The notes beneath the pieces were generated by a model that was not told the origin of the DNA, searched no databases, and worked only from the letters and a program-made list of their open reading frames with translations. From UBA826 sp045564655 (GTDB lineage: Bacteria > Chloroflexota > Dehalococcoidia > Lucifugimonadales > UBA826): a stretch of DNA of 64,000 nucleotides. The stretch covers positions 49,607 through 113,606 of the forward strand of contig JBJLGX010000008.1 of NCBI GenBank assembly GCA_045564655.1, written 5' to 3'. The position numbers were made by a program, and so were the translations under genes. Below are positions 9,986-19,082 of this stretch, piece by piece (the stretch's first letter is position 1; every line of letters starts with the position of its first letter).

Positions 9986-11679
9986 CAAGACACATTCCCT
10001 GTGATTGATTCTTCAATCATTTCATTCACTGACATACCAGAAGGAATCATAGGGTAAACATTTTCTTCTTTTTCTGTAACGAAATCTACTAATACAGGCC
10101 CTTGGTAAGCATTTGCTTCCTCGATAGCACTTTTAATTTCATCTTTAGAAGTAACCCTAATAGCTTTAATCCCATATGATTCAGCAAGTAAAACAAAGTC
10201 AGGATTACCAGAATATTCTGTTGCTACATACTCGCCTTTAAAAACAACTTCTTGCCATTGCCTAACCATCCCCAAGAATCCATTATTTAAAATAGCAAAC
10301 TTAACAGGTAATTTATTTTCTACAATAGTGGCTAATTCGGAAAGCGTCATTTGAAACCCCCCATCTCCAGCTATGGACCAAACTAAAGCATCTGGTTTAG
10401 CAACTTGAGCGCCTAAAGCTGCTGGGACTTCATAACCCATAGTCCCAGATCCCCCCGAAGACAAAAACGTGTTAGGTTTTTTAAATCTATAATGCTGCGC
10501 TGCCCACATCTGATGCTGACCTACTCCTGTAACTATAATCGCCTCACCTTTCGTTATATCAGACAATGTTTTGACTACTTCTCTACCAAGTAATTTAGAG
10601 GATTTAGGAATCGTAAGCGAAGGATGATCCTCTCGTAATTTATCTATTCTTGACAACCATTCAGTATGATTATTATCTTCTATCAAATCATTCAAAACAG
10701 AGAGTACCTGCTTAACATCTCCAACAATAGGTACGTCTACAGTAATATTTTTATTTATTTCTGAAGGATCTATCTCCACATGTATCTTTTTTGCTTTGGC
10801 AGCAAACTGTTTAACGTCTCCTGTAATACGATCATCAAATCTCATACCAAGAGCTATGATCAAGTCGGATTCATCTATTGCTAAACTTGAATGAGCTAAT
10901 CCATGCATTCCAGGCCACCCTGTCCATAAAATATGGTCTTCAGGGAAACAACTGATTCCCAAAAGGGTAGTTATAACGGGAATCTGGGCTTTCTCTGCCA
11001 GATCCATGAGTTCTTTATAGGCTCCTGATATAGATATCCCATGTCCCGCTAAAATAACAGGCTTTTTGGAGGCGTTAATTAAGTTTGAAGCTTCATTAAT
11101 TAAAGATGAAACTTCAAATACCGGTTCTTCAGAATATCCTGGCAAATCAATTTCTTCATTTTCTTTATATTCACATTCTTCCAAAAAAGCATTTCTAGTT
11201 ATGTCTACTAGTACAGGCCCTGGGCGTCCTGTTGTTGCAATATGAAAAGCTTCTTTGATTACTCGAGATATTTCTGTAGCGTCCATTACAAGAAAATTAT
11301 GTTTTGTTATTGGTAATGTAATACCAGTTATATCTACTTCTTGAAACGCGTCTGAACCTAAGACTTTATCAGATACTTGACCTGTAATAACAACCATTGG
11401 AACAGAATCCATTTGAGCAGTTGCTATTCCTGTTACTAGATTAGTCGCCCCGGGACCAGAAGTGGCAAATGCAACCCCTGCTTTACCGGTAACCCGAGCA
11501 TAAGCATCTGCAGCATGAGAAGCTCCTTGTTCATGACGAGTTAGTATATGCCTTAATTCTGGAAATTCCGGAAGTGCTTGATATAGAGGTAATATAGCAC
11601 CACCAGGAATACCAAAAATTGTATTACAGCCTTCTCTTATAAGGCTCTTACAAACTATTTGTCTTCCTTCCATTTTCAT
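9985..11679 (-). CDS. ilvB: Acetolactate synthase large (catalytic) subunit
   Basis: Thiamine-diphosphate enzyme joining two pyruvates, or pyruvate and 2-oxobutyrate, in the first common step of branched-chain amino acid synthesis. The catalytic Glu lies in RHEQGASHAADAYAR. The ThDP/Mg motif runs from GDGGFQM to LNNG. Its 564 aa fit the anabolic AHAS type, and an IlvN partner follows directly. The ATG at 11679 has AGAGGT just upstream. It is the first gene after the T-box leader, so expression should follow tRNA charging. Confidence 0.97.
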   Translation of the reverse strand: MKMEGRQIVCKSLIREGCNTIFGIPGGAILPLYQALPEFPELRHILTRHEQGASHAADAYARVTGKAGVAFATSGPGATNLVTGIATAQMDSVPMVVITGQVSDKVLGSDAFQEVDITGITLPITKHNFLVMDATEISRVIKEAFHIATTGRPGPVLVDITRNAFLEECEYKENEEIDLPGYSEEPVFEVSSLINEASNLINASKKPVILAGHGISISGAYKELMDLAEKAQIPVITTLLGISCFPEDHILWTGWPGMHGLAHSSLAIDESDLIIALGMRFDDRITGDVKQFAAKAKKIHVEIDPSEINKNITVDVPIVGDVKQVLSVLNDLIEDNNHTEWLSRIDKLREDHPSLTIPKSSKLLGREVVKTLSDITKGEAIIVTGVGQHQMWAAQHYRFKKPNTFLSSGGSGTMGYEVPAALGAQVAKPDALVWSIAGDGGFQMTLSELATIVENKLPVKFAILNNGFLGMVRQWQEVVFKGEYVATEYSGNPDFVLLAESYGIKAIRVTSKDEIKSAIEEANAYQGPVLVDFVTEKEENVYPMIPSGMSVNEMIEESITGNVS

Positions 11680-11715
11680 TTTTAATACCTCTGTTTACTT
11701 AAATTTAATCCGTAA

Positions 11716-11750
11716 AATAAAAAAATCTCGCCCAACTCATGGGACGAGAT
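11716..11750 (-). terminator. T-box leader terminator
   Basis: On the minus strand ATCTCG pairs with CGAGAT, extended inward by T.G and two C-G pairs, and is followed by a run of T. The 5' arm lies just after the T-box sequence, so the antiterminator and terminator folds exclude each other, as in classical T-box control. Confidence 0.88.
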
Positions 11751-11778
11751 AACAGATTCCCGTGGTACCACCCACGTT

Positions 11779-11808
11779 GTAAATATTATGTAATTACATA
11801 ATATTTAC
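11779..11808. repeat. 30-bp perfect palindrome inside the T-box leader
   Basis: Bases 11779-11808 are fully self-complementary, centred on GTAATTAC with AT-rich arms. It sits immediately 5' (minus strand) of the T-box sequence, where T-box leaders carry the variable Stem III. In RNA it would form an unusually long hairpin of about 13 bp with a minimal loop; as DNA it could extrude a cruciform or bind a dimeric protein. Confidence 0.85.
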
Positions 11809-12084
11809 CACTTAAGTAAGTTATAACGTAACCAACGCCCATCCCATAATCATATTAATTAAGGTTTATCCCACGATATGTTTTGTGGCATTTAATAGAA
11901 TCACTTCAATCGTGTCTATGTTCCACATAACTTAACCTCTAATCTTTCAAGGAGGGTACTCACGGGCGAGTTCACCAGAGACTCAATACCTGATTCACAG
12001 CTAATTTCAGGCTCTCTCTAATTGTGTTCTATTCTGATTACTACTCCCGGTCACAGTATCCTATATGTTATTTATAAGGAGATA

Positions 12085-12114
12085 ATTCTATCAGTCATAA
12101 CTAGTAAGCGTCAA
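12085..12114 (-). promoter_or_regulatory. Promoter of the ilv-leu operon
   Basis: Minus strand TTGACG (12114-12109), an 18-bp spacer and TAGAAT (12090-12085), a good sigma-70-type match. Initiation near 12078 would give a leader of about 400 nt carrying the complete T-box. Confidence 0.7.
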
Positions 12115-12261
12115 CGGGAATACCTATCGAACCCACAAATAAAGCCGTGTGATAGTATCTTAAAAATAAATAATGTAAATTATGTTGATATATTAATCTT
12201 GTTAGGGAAGCTCGCCTATGCTATCGTGGGTTTAGTCGAGTATTACAAAAGTGGGATAAGT

Positions 12262-13935
12262 ATGCAAAGTCATGATGTTCTAATTATAGGTGCAGGATTA
12301 GCTGGTATGCGCGCCGCATTAACAGCAACCGAACAAGGCGTAGATGTCGCTGTAGTTTCAAAAGTGCATCCAGTTCGCAGTCATTCAAATGCTGCTCAAG
12401 GCGGAATCAACGCAGCATTAACAGATAGGGGTGATGATTGGAGAGATCACGCATACGACACAATAAAAGGAAGTGATTATTTAGCCGATCAAGATGCAGT
12501 TGAAGTAATGTGCCAAGAAGCTGGATCTGAGGTCATATCCATGGAACACATGGGGGCAATATTTAATAGGGATGAAGAAGGTAAATTAGGGACTAGAAGT
12601 TTTGGGGGACAAAGAGAAGCCCGAACATTCTTTGTAGCCGATTTCACAGGACAAGCACTTCTTCATGTTTTATATGAACAAATAGTTAAAGCCGGTGTAC
12701 GAATTTATGAAGAATGGTTCGTAGTTTCATTAATAACTGAAGAAGGTAAATGTTGTGGGGCTGTATTGATGGAAATAAGTTCTGGCCATATTGAAGTAGT
12801 CAGAGCAAAAACAGTGATACTTGCTGCTGGTGGATTAGGAAGAGTATTTGAACCTAGCACTAACGCTTTAATTTGTACTGGAGATGGAATGGGCTTAGCT
12901 TATAGAATAGGTGCGCCTCTAATGGATATGGAAATGGTCCAGTACCATCCTACAACCTTAAAAGGAAGTGGAGCCTTACTAAGTGAAGCTGCTAGAGGAG
13001 AAGGAGCATATTTACTTAATTCTGAGGGAGACCGATTTATGCTTAAATACGCTCCTGAATTTAAAGAATTAGCTTCAAGGGATGTAGTTTCTAGATGTGA
13101 ACAGACTGAGATAAATGAAGGAAGAGGCATCGATGGATGTGTGTTATTAGATGTTACTCACTTAGGAGAGAAATTAATCCATGAAAGGTTAGGGCAAATA
13201 AGAGAACTCGGAATAGACTTTGCAAACGTAGATATGATTAAAGAGCCTGTACCGGTAAGACCAGGTATGCACTATATAATGGGAGGAGTAAAAGCCGATG
13301 TTGATGGATTGACTCCTGTCCCAGGATTATATGCAGCAGGAGAAGTCGCTTGTGTTAGCGTACATGGAGGAAATAGGTTAGGAGCAAACTCATTACTAGA
13401 TACATTAGTATTTGGGAGAAGATCGGGGCTACATGCAGCTGAGGCATCAAAAACGACAACTCATGCTAATTTAAATGATTCGTATGCTGATGAGATTAAA
13501 AGTCATTTAGAATCATTATTAAGTAACCCTAAGAATGAAACATTTGGACAACTCAGGACAGACCTTGGCGAGACTATGAATAAAAATCTTGCAGTATACC
13601 GAAATGAATCTGGCATGAAAGAAGCAATAACCAAAATTGCTGAAATACGAGAAAGATACAAAAAAGTACACGTACATGATAAGACAAAAACTTTCAACAC
13701 AAACCTCATGTTTACTATAGAAATGGGATTCATGATAGATTGTGCCGAAACCATTGCAGTAAGTGCTCTAGAAAGGCCTGAAAGCCGGGGAGCCCATACC
13801 AGAGAAGATATGCCTGACAGAGATGACGAGAATTGGTTAAAGCATATTTTGGTAACAAAGGACAACGAATCTCACAAAATAACATATAAAGATATTGTAA
13901 TAACAGATTGGGAACCGCAAATAAGACAATATTAA
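12262..13935 (+). CDS. sdhA: Succinate dehydrogenase/fumarate reductase flavoprotein subunit
   Basis: FAD subunit (557 aa) that oxidises succinate to fumarate. It shows the N-terminal GAGLAGMRAA dinucleotide fold, RSHSNAAQGGINAAL with the His expected to bind FAD covalently, QYHPTTL and SEAARGEG with the catalytic Arg, and HGGNRLGANSLLD. The ATG at 12262 places the FAD fold at the N-terminus as in all homologues. The frame stays open for 80 codons upstream, but that stretch covers the divergent ilv promoter and T-box leader and resembles no SdhA, so I excluded it. It is the first gene of the sdhA-sdhB-sdhE set; the stretch 12115-12261 shows no other clear feature. Confidence 0.96.
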   Translation: MQSHDVLIIGAGLAGMRAALTATEQGVDVAVVSKVHPVRSHSNAAQGGINAALTDRGDDWRDHAYDTIKGSDYLADQDAVEVMCQEAGSEVISMEHMGAIFNRDEEGKLGTRSFGGQREARTFFVADFTGQALLHVLYEQIVKAGVRIYEEWFVVSLITEEGKCCGAVLMEISSGHIEVVRAKTVILAAGGLGRVFEPSTNALICTGDGMGLAYRIGAPLMDMEMVQYHPTTLKGSGALLSEAARGEGAYLLNSEGDRFMLKYAPEFKELASRDVVSRCEQTEINEGRGIDGCVLLDVTHLGEKLIHERLGQIRELGIDFANVDMIKEPVPVRPGMHYIMGGVKADVDGLTPVPGLYAAGEVACVSVHGGNRLGANSLLDTLVFGRRSGLHAAEASKTTTHANLNDSYADEIKSHLESLLSNPKNETFGQLRTDLGETMNKNLAVYRNESGMKEAITKIAEIRERYKKVHVHDKTKTFNTNLMFTIEMGFMIDCAETIAVSALERPESRGAHTREDMPDRDDENWLKHILVTKDNESHKITYKDIVITDWEPQIRQY

Positions 13936-13967
13936 ACCCAACTATTGAGCGTACGTTAGGAGCCTAC

Positions 13968-14924
13968 ATGGAAGTTAAATTCAGTATTAGAAGGTACAAC
14001 CCAGAATCAACAAATGCTGTTTCTCATTTTCAAGAATACCAACTAGATATGACAAATGCGTCAACAGTTTTAGATGGTCTAATTGAAATACGAGAAGAGG
14101 TAGACGGAACTCTAAGCTTAAGGTGCTCATGTAGAAGTGCTATCTGCGGATCTTGTGCAATGAGAATTAATGGGCAGGCTGGGTTAGCTTGTAACACAAA
14201 AATAATCGACGTATTACCAAAAGATGGATCTCCTATAATAATTGAACCAGCTGGAAACCTACCTTTAATAAAAGACCTAATAGTTGATTTTGAACCATTC
14301 TGGGAAAAAGTTAGAGCAGTTGACCCTTGGTTAAAACCTGAAGGTGAAGAACCTGAAGGTGAATACTTGGCACCTAACGAAGATATGCTTCATCTAGCAG
14401 GTGTCATGTCATGCATAATGTGTGGATCTTGTGTATCTGACTGTACTGTCTTAGAAGTGGATGAAAACTTCCTAGGCCCAGCAGCTCTTGCTAAAGCATA
14501 TAGATTTGTAGGTGATCCCAGAGATGATGCTGACAATAGTAGGCTGAAAATGTTAAATGACAGTAATGGCATATGGGATTGTACAAGATGTATGCAATGT
14601 GTTGAGGTATGCCCTAAGGGAGTTGACCCAATGGGTCGAATTATGGCTCTAAGAGATAAGGCTATGGAAGCAGGTCAAAAGTCTACTAATGGCTCTCGGC
14701 ACGCAAATGCTTTTTCTGATTCTGTAAAACATACTGGATGGTTAGATGAATTAAAATTACCACTGAAAAGTTTTGGGATACTAAATATAAAAGCAATGAT
14801 AGGATTAATTCCGCTAGGAATTAGGGCTCAAATAAATGGAAAAAGACCTCCTATATTCCATAAAAGTATTCCTGGTGCAAAAAATGTTCGTAAAATATTT
14901 GATAAAGTTGAGAGTGGAAAATGA
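13968..14924 (+). CDS. sdhB: Succinate dehydrogenase iron-sulfur subunit, type E-like
   Basis: Electron-transfer subunit (318 aa). The N-terminal ferredoxin domain has a [2Fe-2S] motif (C53, C55, C60, C63). The C-terminal domain has C149, C152, C155, C159 and a second group C205, C208, C211, C215. Compared with E. coli SdhB, C208 is an extra Cys at the position that keeps the third centre [3Fe-4S]; with it a [4Fe-4S] is expected, as in type E enzymes (inference). The ATG at 13968 has TAGGAG upstream; an open frame extends into the end of sdhA but has no homology. Its stop overlaps the next start by 4 nt (ATGA). Confidence 0.94.
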   Translation: MEVKFSIRRYNPESTNAVSHFQEYQLDMTNASTVLDGLIEIREEVDGTLSLRCSCRSAICGSCAMRINGQAGLACNTKIIDVLPKDGSPIIIEPAGNLPLIKDLIVDFEPFWEKVRAVDPWLKPEGEEPEGEYLAPNEDMLHLAGVMSCIMCGSCVSDCTVLEVDENFLGPAALAKAYRFVGDPRDDADNSRLKMLNDSNGIWDCTRCMQCVEVCPKGVDPMGRIMALRDKAMEAGQKSTNGSRHANAFSDSVKHTGWLDELKLPLKSFGILNIKAMIGLIPLGIRAQINGKRPPIFHKSIPGAKNVRKIFDKVESGK

Positions 14925-15811
14925 AATATGCTTTTTATCCTGGCTGTGTCTCAAGAGGTGCATGTCCTGAATTATATACCGCAACACTAGCAGTCTGTGA
15001 AATATTGGGTATTGAGCTCGATGAAGCTTCACTAGAAGGAGCATCTTGTACAGGCGCAGGAGTGTTGCAAGAAAAAAACGAACGACTTGGAGACACTTTA
15101 AACGCTAGAACATTTGCAATGGCTGAGAAATCAGGATTACCTCTGATGACTATATGTAGTACGTGCCAAGGAGTTATGGCTCAAGCAAATGAAAGACTTA
15201 CTGCTGATGCAGATTATTTAGAGTCAATTAATGAAGATTTAAGAGAAGAGGGATTGGAATACAAAGGAACTATAGAACCAAAACATTTACTATGGGTCAT
15301 AGCAGAAGACTTGGGGATCGATTTCTTAAAATCTAAGATTGTTCGAACGTTAGATGGGATGAAGTTAGCTCCTTTCTACGGTTGCTATATTGTGAGACCG
15401 TCTAAAGCATTAGGATTAGATGTTAATCCTAATAGAAAACAGGCATTGGAAGAGGTTATTGAAGCAGTCGGAGGAGAAGTTGCAGATTTCCCTGGTAAAA
15501 CATTATGTTGCGGATTCCCTATACTAACAATAAATCCTGAAAATTCATTAAAAATGGTCTCAAATCATACTTTAGATGCAAAACAAGCCGGTGCCGATGC
15601 GATGGTTACACCTTGTCCTTTATGTCATCTGAATTTAGATGGATATCAACCTAAAGCATCCGCCTCAATAAAACAAGATATTGATTTGCCAATAATTCAC
15701 CTGCCTCAATTAATTGGATTAGCGCTTGGTATAAAGCCAGAAGACATGAGACTAAACAAACATATTGTCTCAACTAAAAAACTACTGTCTGAATTAGCTG
15801 TATCGCCATAG
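14921..15811 (+). CDS. HdrB-like (CCG domain) subunit of type E succinate dehydrogenase
   Basis: A 296-residue protein with two CCG (cysteine-rich) domains like heterodisulfide reductase HdrB and the SdhE subunit of Sulfolobus-type succinate dehydrogenases. The second domain is complete: YGC, LCCGFP, CPLC. The first has YPGC and CSTC but reads ASCTGAG where HdrB has a CC pair, so one of five ligands is missing. No hydrophobic helix is present, so any membrane contact would be peripheral. The ATG overlaps the sdhB stop, making one translational unit. Expected role: passing electrons from the SdhB clusters to a quinone or other acceptor (inference). Confidence 0.88.
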   Translation: MKYAFYPGCVSRGACPELYTATLAVCEILGIELDEASLEGASCTGAGVLQEKNERLGDTLNARTFAMAEKSGLPLMTICSTCQGVMAQANERLTADADYLESINEDLREEGLEYKGTIEPKHLLWVIAEDLGIDFLKSKIVRTLDGMKLAPFYGCYIVRPSKALGLDVNPNRKQALEEVIEAVGGEVADFPGKTLCCGFPILTINPENSLKMVSNHTLDAKQAGADAMVTPCPLCHLNLDGYQPKASASIKQDIDLPIIHLPQLIGLALGIKPEDMRLNKHIVSTKKLLSELAVSP

Positions 15812-15892
15812 CATAATAAATATTATTTTAACCACTACTATTGCTCAAATAAGAGTTTACATAATTAAGTTAGTTGGAATTATAAAATTAGT

Positions 15893-16840
15893 TTGATAAC
15901 CAATTCACATAGATCATCTAAAAAAAATTTAAATCGACATATTATTTTACCAATAATATGTTTAGTACTCGGATTTTTCCAAGTGTCTTTGGGAGGTCTA
16001 GTAAGAGTTACAGAATCTGGTTTAGGGTGCCCTTCAACCGGAACGGCAATTTCAGAATGGCCATTATGTGGAGGAGAAATCATCCCATCGTTTGGATATC
16101 ATGTTTTGATTGAATATTCCCATAGACTTTCAGGGTCAATTTTAGGGATATTCATAATAGTATTATTAATTACAACATTAAGATCAGATTTTTATGATAG
16201 ATTCACAAAGCAAGTAGCATTTCTAACATTTGTATTGGTCATTGTCGCTGGAATTTTAGGTGGAATAGTTGTACTAACACAGTTAGAGTGGTGGATTAGA
16301 TTAATACATCTTTCAGTTGCTGAAGCAATTCTAGCTTGCTTAGTTATAATAATATGGAAAGTAGCATACTTATCAAAATCACCTACTAATATAAATGAAT
16401 CTATAACAAAATCTTGGATAATAAAATTATCATTTTTAGCCGTAATAATATTTTGTGTCCTTATAAGTGGTTCATGGGTAGTTGGAATAGGTGCAACAGC
16501 AGTATGTACAACTTGGCCTTTTTGTGGCTGGAAAACCGGGTACCCGTACGATATACATATGCTGCATAGATACCTATCTGGATTTGCATTAATATATCTA
16601 ACCTATATAGCTCTATCTTTGATTACTAAATACTCAAATGGATTCTTTGTTAAAAAAAGCGTTCACTCTGCTTTAGGATTAATTGGAATACAAATAATAT
16701 TAGGAGCGCTCATGGTTTGGGGAAATTTTTCTCCAACTTTAAAAGGAATTCATTTAAGTGTTGCAACTTTAGTATGGATATCAACTGTGTTCCTAATTGT
16801 AAGTACTATTGGTATGTTTAAAAAAAATCCTAAGAATTAG
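15893..16840 (+). CDS. ctaA: Heme A synthase (CtaA/COX15)
   Basis: Integral membrane enzyme (about eight helices, 315 aa) oxidising the C8 methyl of heme O to give heme A for aa3-type oxidases. It shows GGLVRVTESGLGCP, EYSHRLSG, LIHLSVAE, LHRYLSG and GIHLSVA, supplying the four heme-ligand His. Cys pairs flank both outer loops (GLGC...WPLC and AVC...WPFC). The assigned start is a TTG with only a weak ribosome-binding site and no in-frame ATG nearby, so the first residues are uncertain. ctaB follows at once. Confidence 0.94.
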   Translation: MITNSHRSSKKNLNRHIILPIICLVLGFFQVSLGGLVRVTESGLGCPSTGTAISEWPLCGGEIIPSFGYHVLIEYSHRLSGSILGIFIIVLLITTLRSDFYDRFTKQVAFLTFVLVIVAGILGGIVVLTQLEWWIRLIHLSVAEAILACLVIIIWKVAYLSKSPTNINESITKSWIIKLSFLAVIIFCVLISGSWVVGIGATAVCTTWPFCGWKTGYPYDIHMLHRYLSGFALIYLTYIALSLITKYSNGFFVKKSVHSALGLIGIQIILGALMVWGNFSPTLKGIHLSVATLVWISTVFLIVSTIGMFKKNPKN

Positions 16841-16916
16841 CCTACATATTTCTTACTAAAACTAATATAATTTGATACGTTGTCAAAAACGCTAATCAAA
16901 AAGTAGGCAATTCCAT

Positions 16917-17774
16917 ATGATAAAAGGTTACATCGCTCTGACCAAACCTAAAATAATAATATTGCTTTTAATAACTGCAATAGGAGGATTGTTTTTAGCC
17001 GCAGAAGGTTTTCCTGATATTTGGATATCGTTAATTGTATTAATAGGAGGATCATTAGGTGCTGGTGGAGCAAATGCAATAAATCATTATCTTGATCGTG
17101 ATATAGATGAAAAAATGGGCCGAACCAAAGAACGTCCAATAGTATTAGGACAAGTAAACCCTACAGCAGCGCTAATATTCGGAGTGCTATTAAACGTATT
17201 AGCATTCGTTGTCTTATGGCAAGGCGCGAATCTAATAAGTGGTTTGTTAACTATCGTTGCTACCTTAATTTACGTATTTGTATACACTTTAGGACTAAAA
17301 CGAACTACCCCTCAAAATATTGTCATTGGCGGAGCCGCAGGAGCAATACCGCCAATGGTAGGATGGGCAGCAATAACAGGTAATATATTAGATCCAGCTC
17401 CATTCCTATTATTCTTAATTATCTTTTTTTGGACACCTCCACATTTCTGGGCTTTATCACTATTAATAAAAGATGATTACGCTAGGGCAGAAATCCCTAT
17501 GCTTCCAGTTGTAAAAGGTATTAAGAACACAAAAATCCAGATATTCATATACACTTGGATATTATTAGGGCTAGTCGGGATAACTATTTATTATGTCCCA
17601 TCCCTATCATTCATTTTTGGTATAGTGGGAATAATCGGAACATTGATATTTTCATTAATGTCTTGGCAAATGTTAATTTCTGACGGAATTTCAAAAGCAA
17701 AACCAACTTATCTTTTTTCTTTGCTATACTTGGCCCTTGTTTTCTTATCAATAATGATAGACTCCTTAATATAA
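16917..17774 (+). CDS. ctaB: Protoheme IX farnesyltransferase
   Basis: UbiA-superfamily membrane prenyltransferase (285 aa) attaching farnesyl to heme B to make heme O, the substrate of CtaA. The first Asp-rich motif is NHYLDRDIDEKMGRTKERP; the second conserved loop is around LIKDDYARAEIPMLPV. About nine hydrophobic segments. Placed between ctaA and the oxidase structural genes. Confidence 0.96.
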   Translation: MIKGYIALTKPKIIILLLITAIGGLFLAAEGFPDIWISLIVLIGGSLGAGGANAINHYLDRDIDEKMGRTKERPIVLGQVNPTAALIFGVLLNVLAFVVLWQGANLISGLLTIVATLIYVFVYTLGLKRTTPQNIVIGGAAGAIPPMVGWAAITGNILDPAPFLLFLIIFFWTPPHFWALSLLIKDDYARAEIPMLPVVKGIKNTKIQIFIYTWILLGLVGITIYYVPSLSFIFGIVGIIGTLIFSLMSWQMLISDGISKAKPTYLFSLLYLALVFLSIMIDSLI

Positions 17775-17830
17775 GGATGTAATATCATAAAATTTAATAT
17801 CTATTATTAAATATATGGCCATATTTTAAC

Positions 17831-17858
17831 TTGACTCAAAATACATATAAGATATGAT
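17831..17858 (+). promoter_or_regulatory. Probable promoter of the cytochrome oxidase genes
   Basis: TTGACT (17831-17836), 16-bp spacer, TATGAT (17853-17858), in the 128-bp gap between ctaB and coxB. A 12-bp palindrome, ATATGGCCATAT, lies just upstream at 17813-17824 and could be an operator; that is a guess. Confidence 0.55.
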
Positions 17859-17902
17859 TGCATGTGTTGCCATATCGTGTGTTTAATTAGTACTATATCC
17901 TT

Positions 17903-19039
17903 ATGAATATGAAGAAAATAACTACTATTTTGTTGACAGGTATTATTTTAACCTTGTCGGCGTGTTACCCAGAAAATTTCAATCAGACTACTTTTCACCC
18001 ATATGGGCCAGTTGCTGATAAGCAATTGGACATATTTTGGTTGATATTAGCAGGTGGGGTTGTCGTTTTTGTTTTGGTAGAAGTGTTGCTTATATATGCT
18101 GCAATAAAATATCGAAGCAAAAAGGATTCACCTCTTCCGAACCAAGTACACGGGAATCATAAACTTGAATTTATCTGGACAGTAATACCAGCTATAGTAG
18201 TTTTAATATTCTCAGTATTATCAATTAACACTTTAATGTATGCCGCTGATGTCCCCAAAGACTCCGAAGGCAACCGAGGTGAACACGTGGCTTTACAGGC
18301 CATTGGCCATCAATGGTGGTTTGAATTTAGATATCCCAATCCAAATGATGAATCCCAAGAAGTAGTATTGGCTAATGAAGTTTATATCCCTGTCGGAATT
18401 CCTGTAAGAATCGAACTGGACAGTGTTGATGTAATCCATAGTTTTTGGGTTCCAAAATTAGCAGGTAAGGTAGATATGGTTCCTAAACCAAAAGATATCA
18501 ATGGGGATAAGGATCTCAACCATCTGTGGTTTGAAGCAAGTGAAGTTGGTGTATATTTTGGTCAGTGTACTGAATTTTGTGGAGCTTCACATGCAAACAT
18601 GCGATTCAAAGTTATTGCTGTTAGCCCCACTGATTATGATACATGGCTTTTAAATCAAACCAAGCCAGCAATAGAATGGGATGACCCTCTAGTGCTAGAA
18701 GGTGCATCAGTTTTTAAGTCTGCTGGGTGTAGTGGATGTCACTCATTAAAGCCTACAGCTAATACTGGAGCAAAAGGTAGACTGGGACCTAACTTAACTC
18801 ACTTAGCATCTCGAACATATTTAGCTGCCGGGCTACTTAATAATACTTCAGACGTAGACACGAATATTGTAAATGAGTCTTATTTACAAGAAAATTTAAG
18901 AGCTTGGATAGCCGATCCTGCCTCTATAAAACCAGGGAATTTGATGGCATCTCAAGGAGCAGTTTACACCGATCCAGATAGAGCTTTAACTGAGTCCCAA
19001 ATTTCTGCATTAGTTGCGTATCTTACAACACTTAAATGA
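17903..19039 (+). CDS. coxB: Cytochrome c oxidase subunit II with fused cytochrome c
   Basis: Electron-entry subunit (378 aa). A lipoprotein-type signal (ILTLSAC) is followed by two transmembrane segments and the CuA cupredoxin domain, with His in VIHSFW and CTEFCGASHANM. The last ~110 residues are a cytochrome c domain with CSGCH and a downstream NLMAS stretch whose Met may be the axial ligand. Such caa3-type fusions usually receive electrons from soluble or bound cytochrome c. It is the first of four oxidase subunit genes. Confidence 0.96.
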   Translation: MNMKKITTILLTGIILTLSACYPENFNQTTFHPYGPVADKQLDIFWLILAGGVVVFVLVEVLLIYAAIKYRSKKDSPLPNQVHGNHKLEFIWTVIPAIVVLIFSVLSINTLMYAADVPKDSEGNRGEHVALQAIGHQWWFEFRYPNPNDESQEVVLANEVYIPVGIPVRIELDSVDVIHSFWVPKLAGKVDMVPKPKDINGDKDLNHLWFEASEVGVYFGQCTEFCGASHANMRFKVIAVSPTDYDTWLLNQTKPAIEWDDPLVLEGASVFKSAGCSGCHSLKPTANTGAKGRLGPNLTHLASRTYLAAGLLNNTSDVDTNIVNESYLQENLRAWIADPASIKPGNLMASQGAVYTDPDRALTESQISALVAYLTTLK

Positions 19040-19082
19040 TAATTTTTAAAATATAATTTGTTCTAGGACGGTATAAAAAAAA

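Larger units (their letters stand above)
11716..12078 (-). promoter_or_regulatory. T-box leader of the ilv-leu operon, probable Leu specifier
   Basis: RNA leader that senses uncharged tRNA and lets transcription pass a terminator. Read on the minus strand, the T-box sequence GTGGGTGGTACCACG lies at about 11761-11775, followed at once by the terminator. Upstream are typical Stem I elements: a 5' GGGAGTAGTA base, the AGAGAGC bulge region, a distal CCTGA...TCAGG hairpin, then GAA-CTC-GCC. In other T-box leaders the codon after GAA is the specifier; CTC (11970-11968) reads Leu, which fits the downstream ilvBNC-leuACD genes and the known CUC specifier of the Bacillus subtilis ilv-leu operon. The specifier call is by pattern, not a computed fold. 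Confidence 0.88.

Noticed and set aside
12022..12261. 80-codon N-terminal extension of sdhA
   Set aside because: It covers the divergent ilv promoter and T-box leader, has no flavoprotein homology, and the FAD-binding fold begins right after the ATG at 12262.
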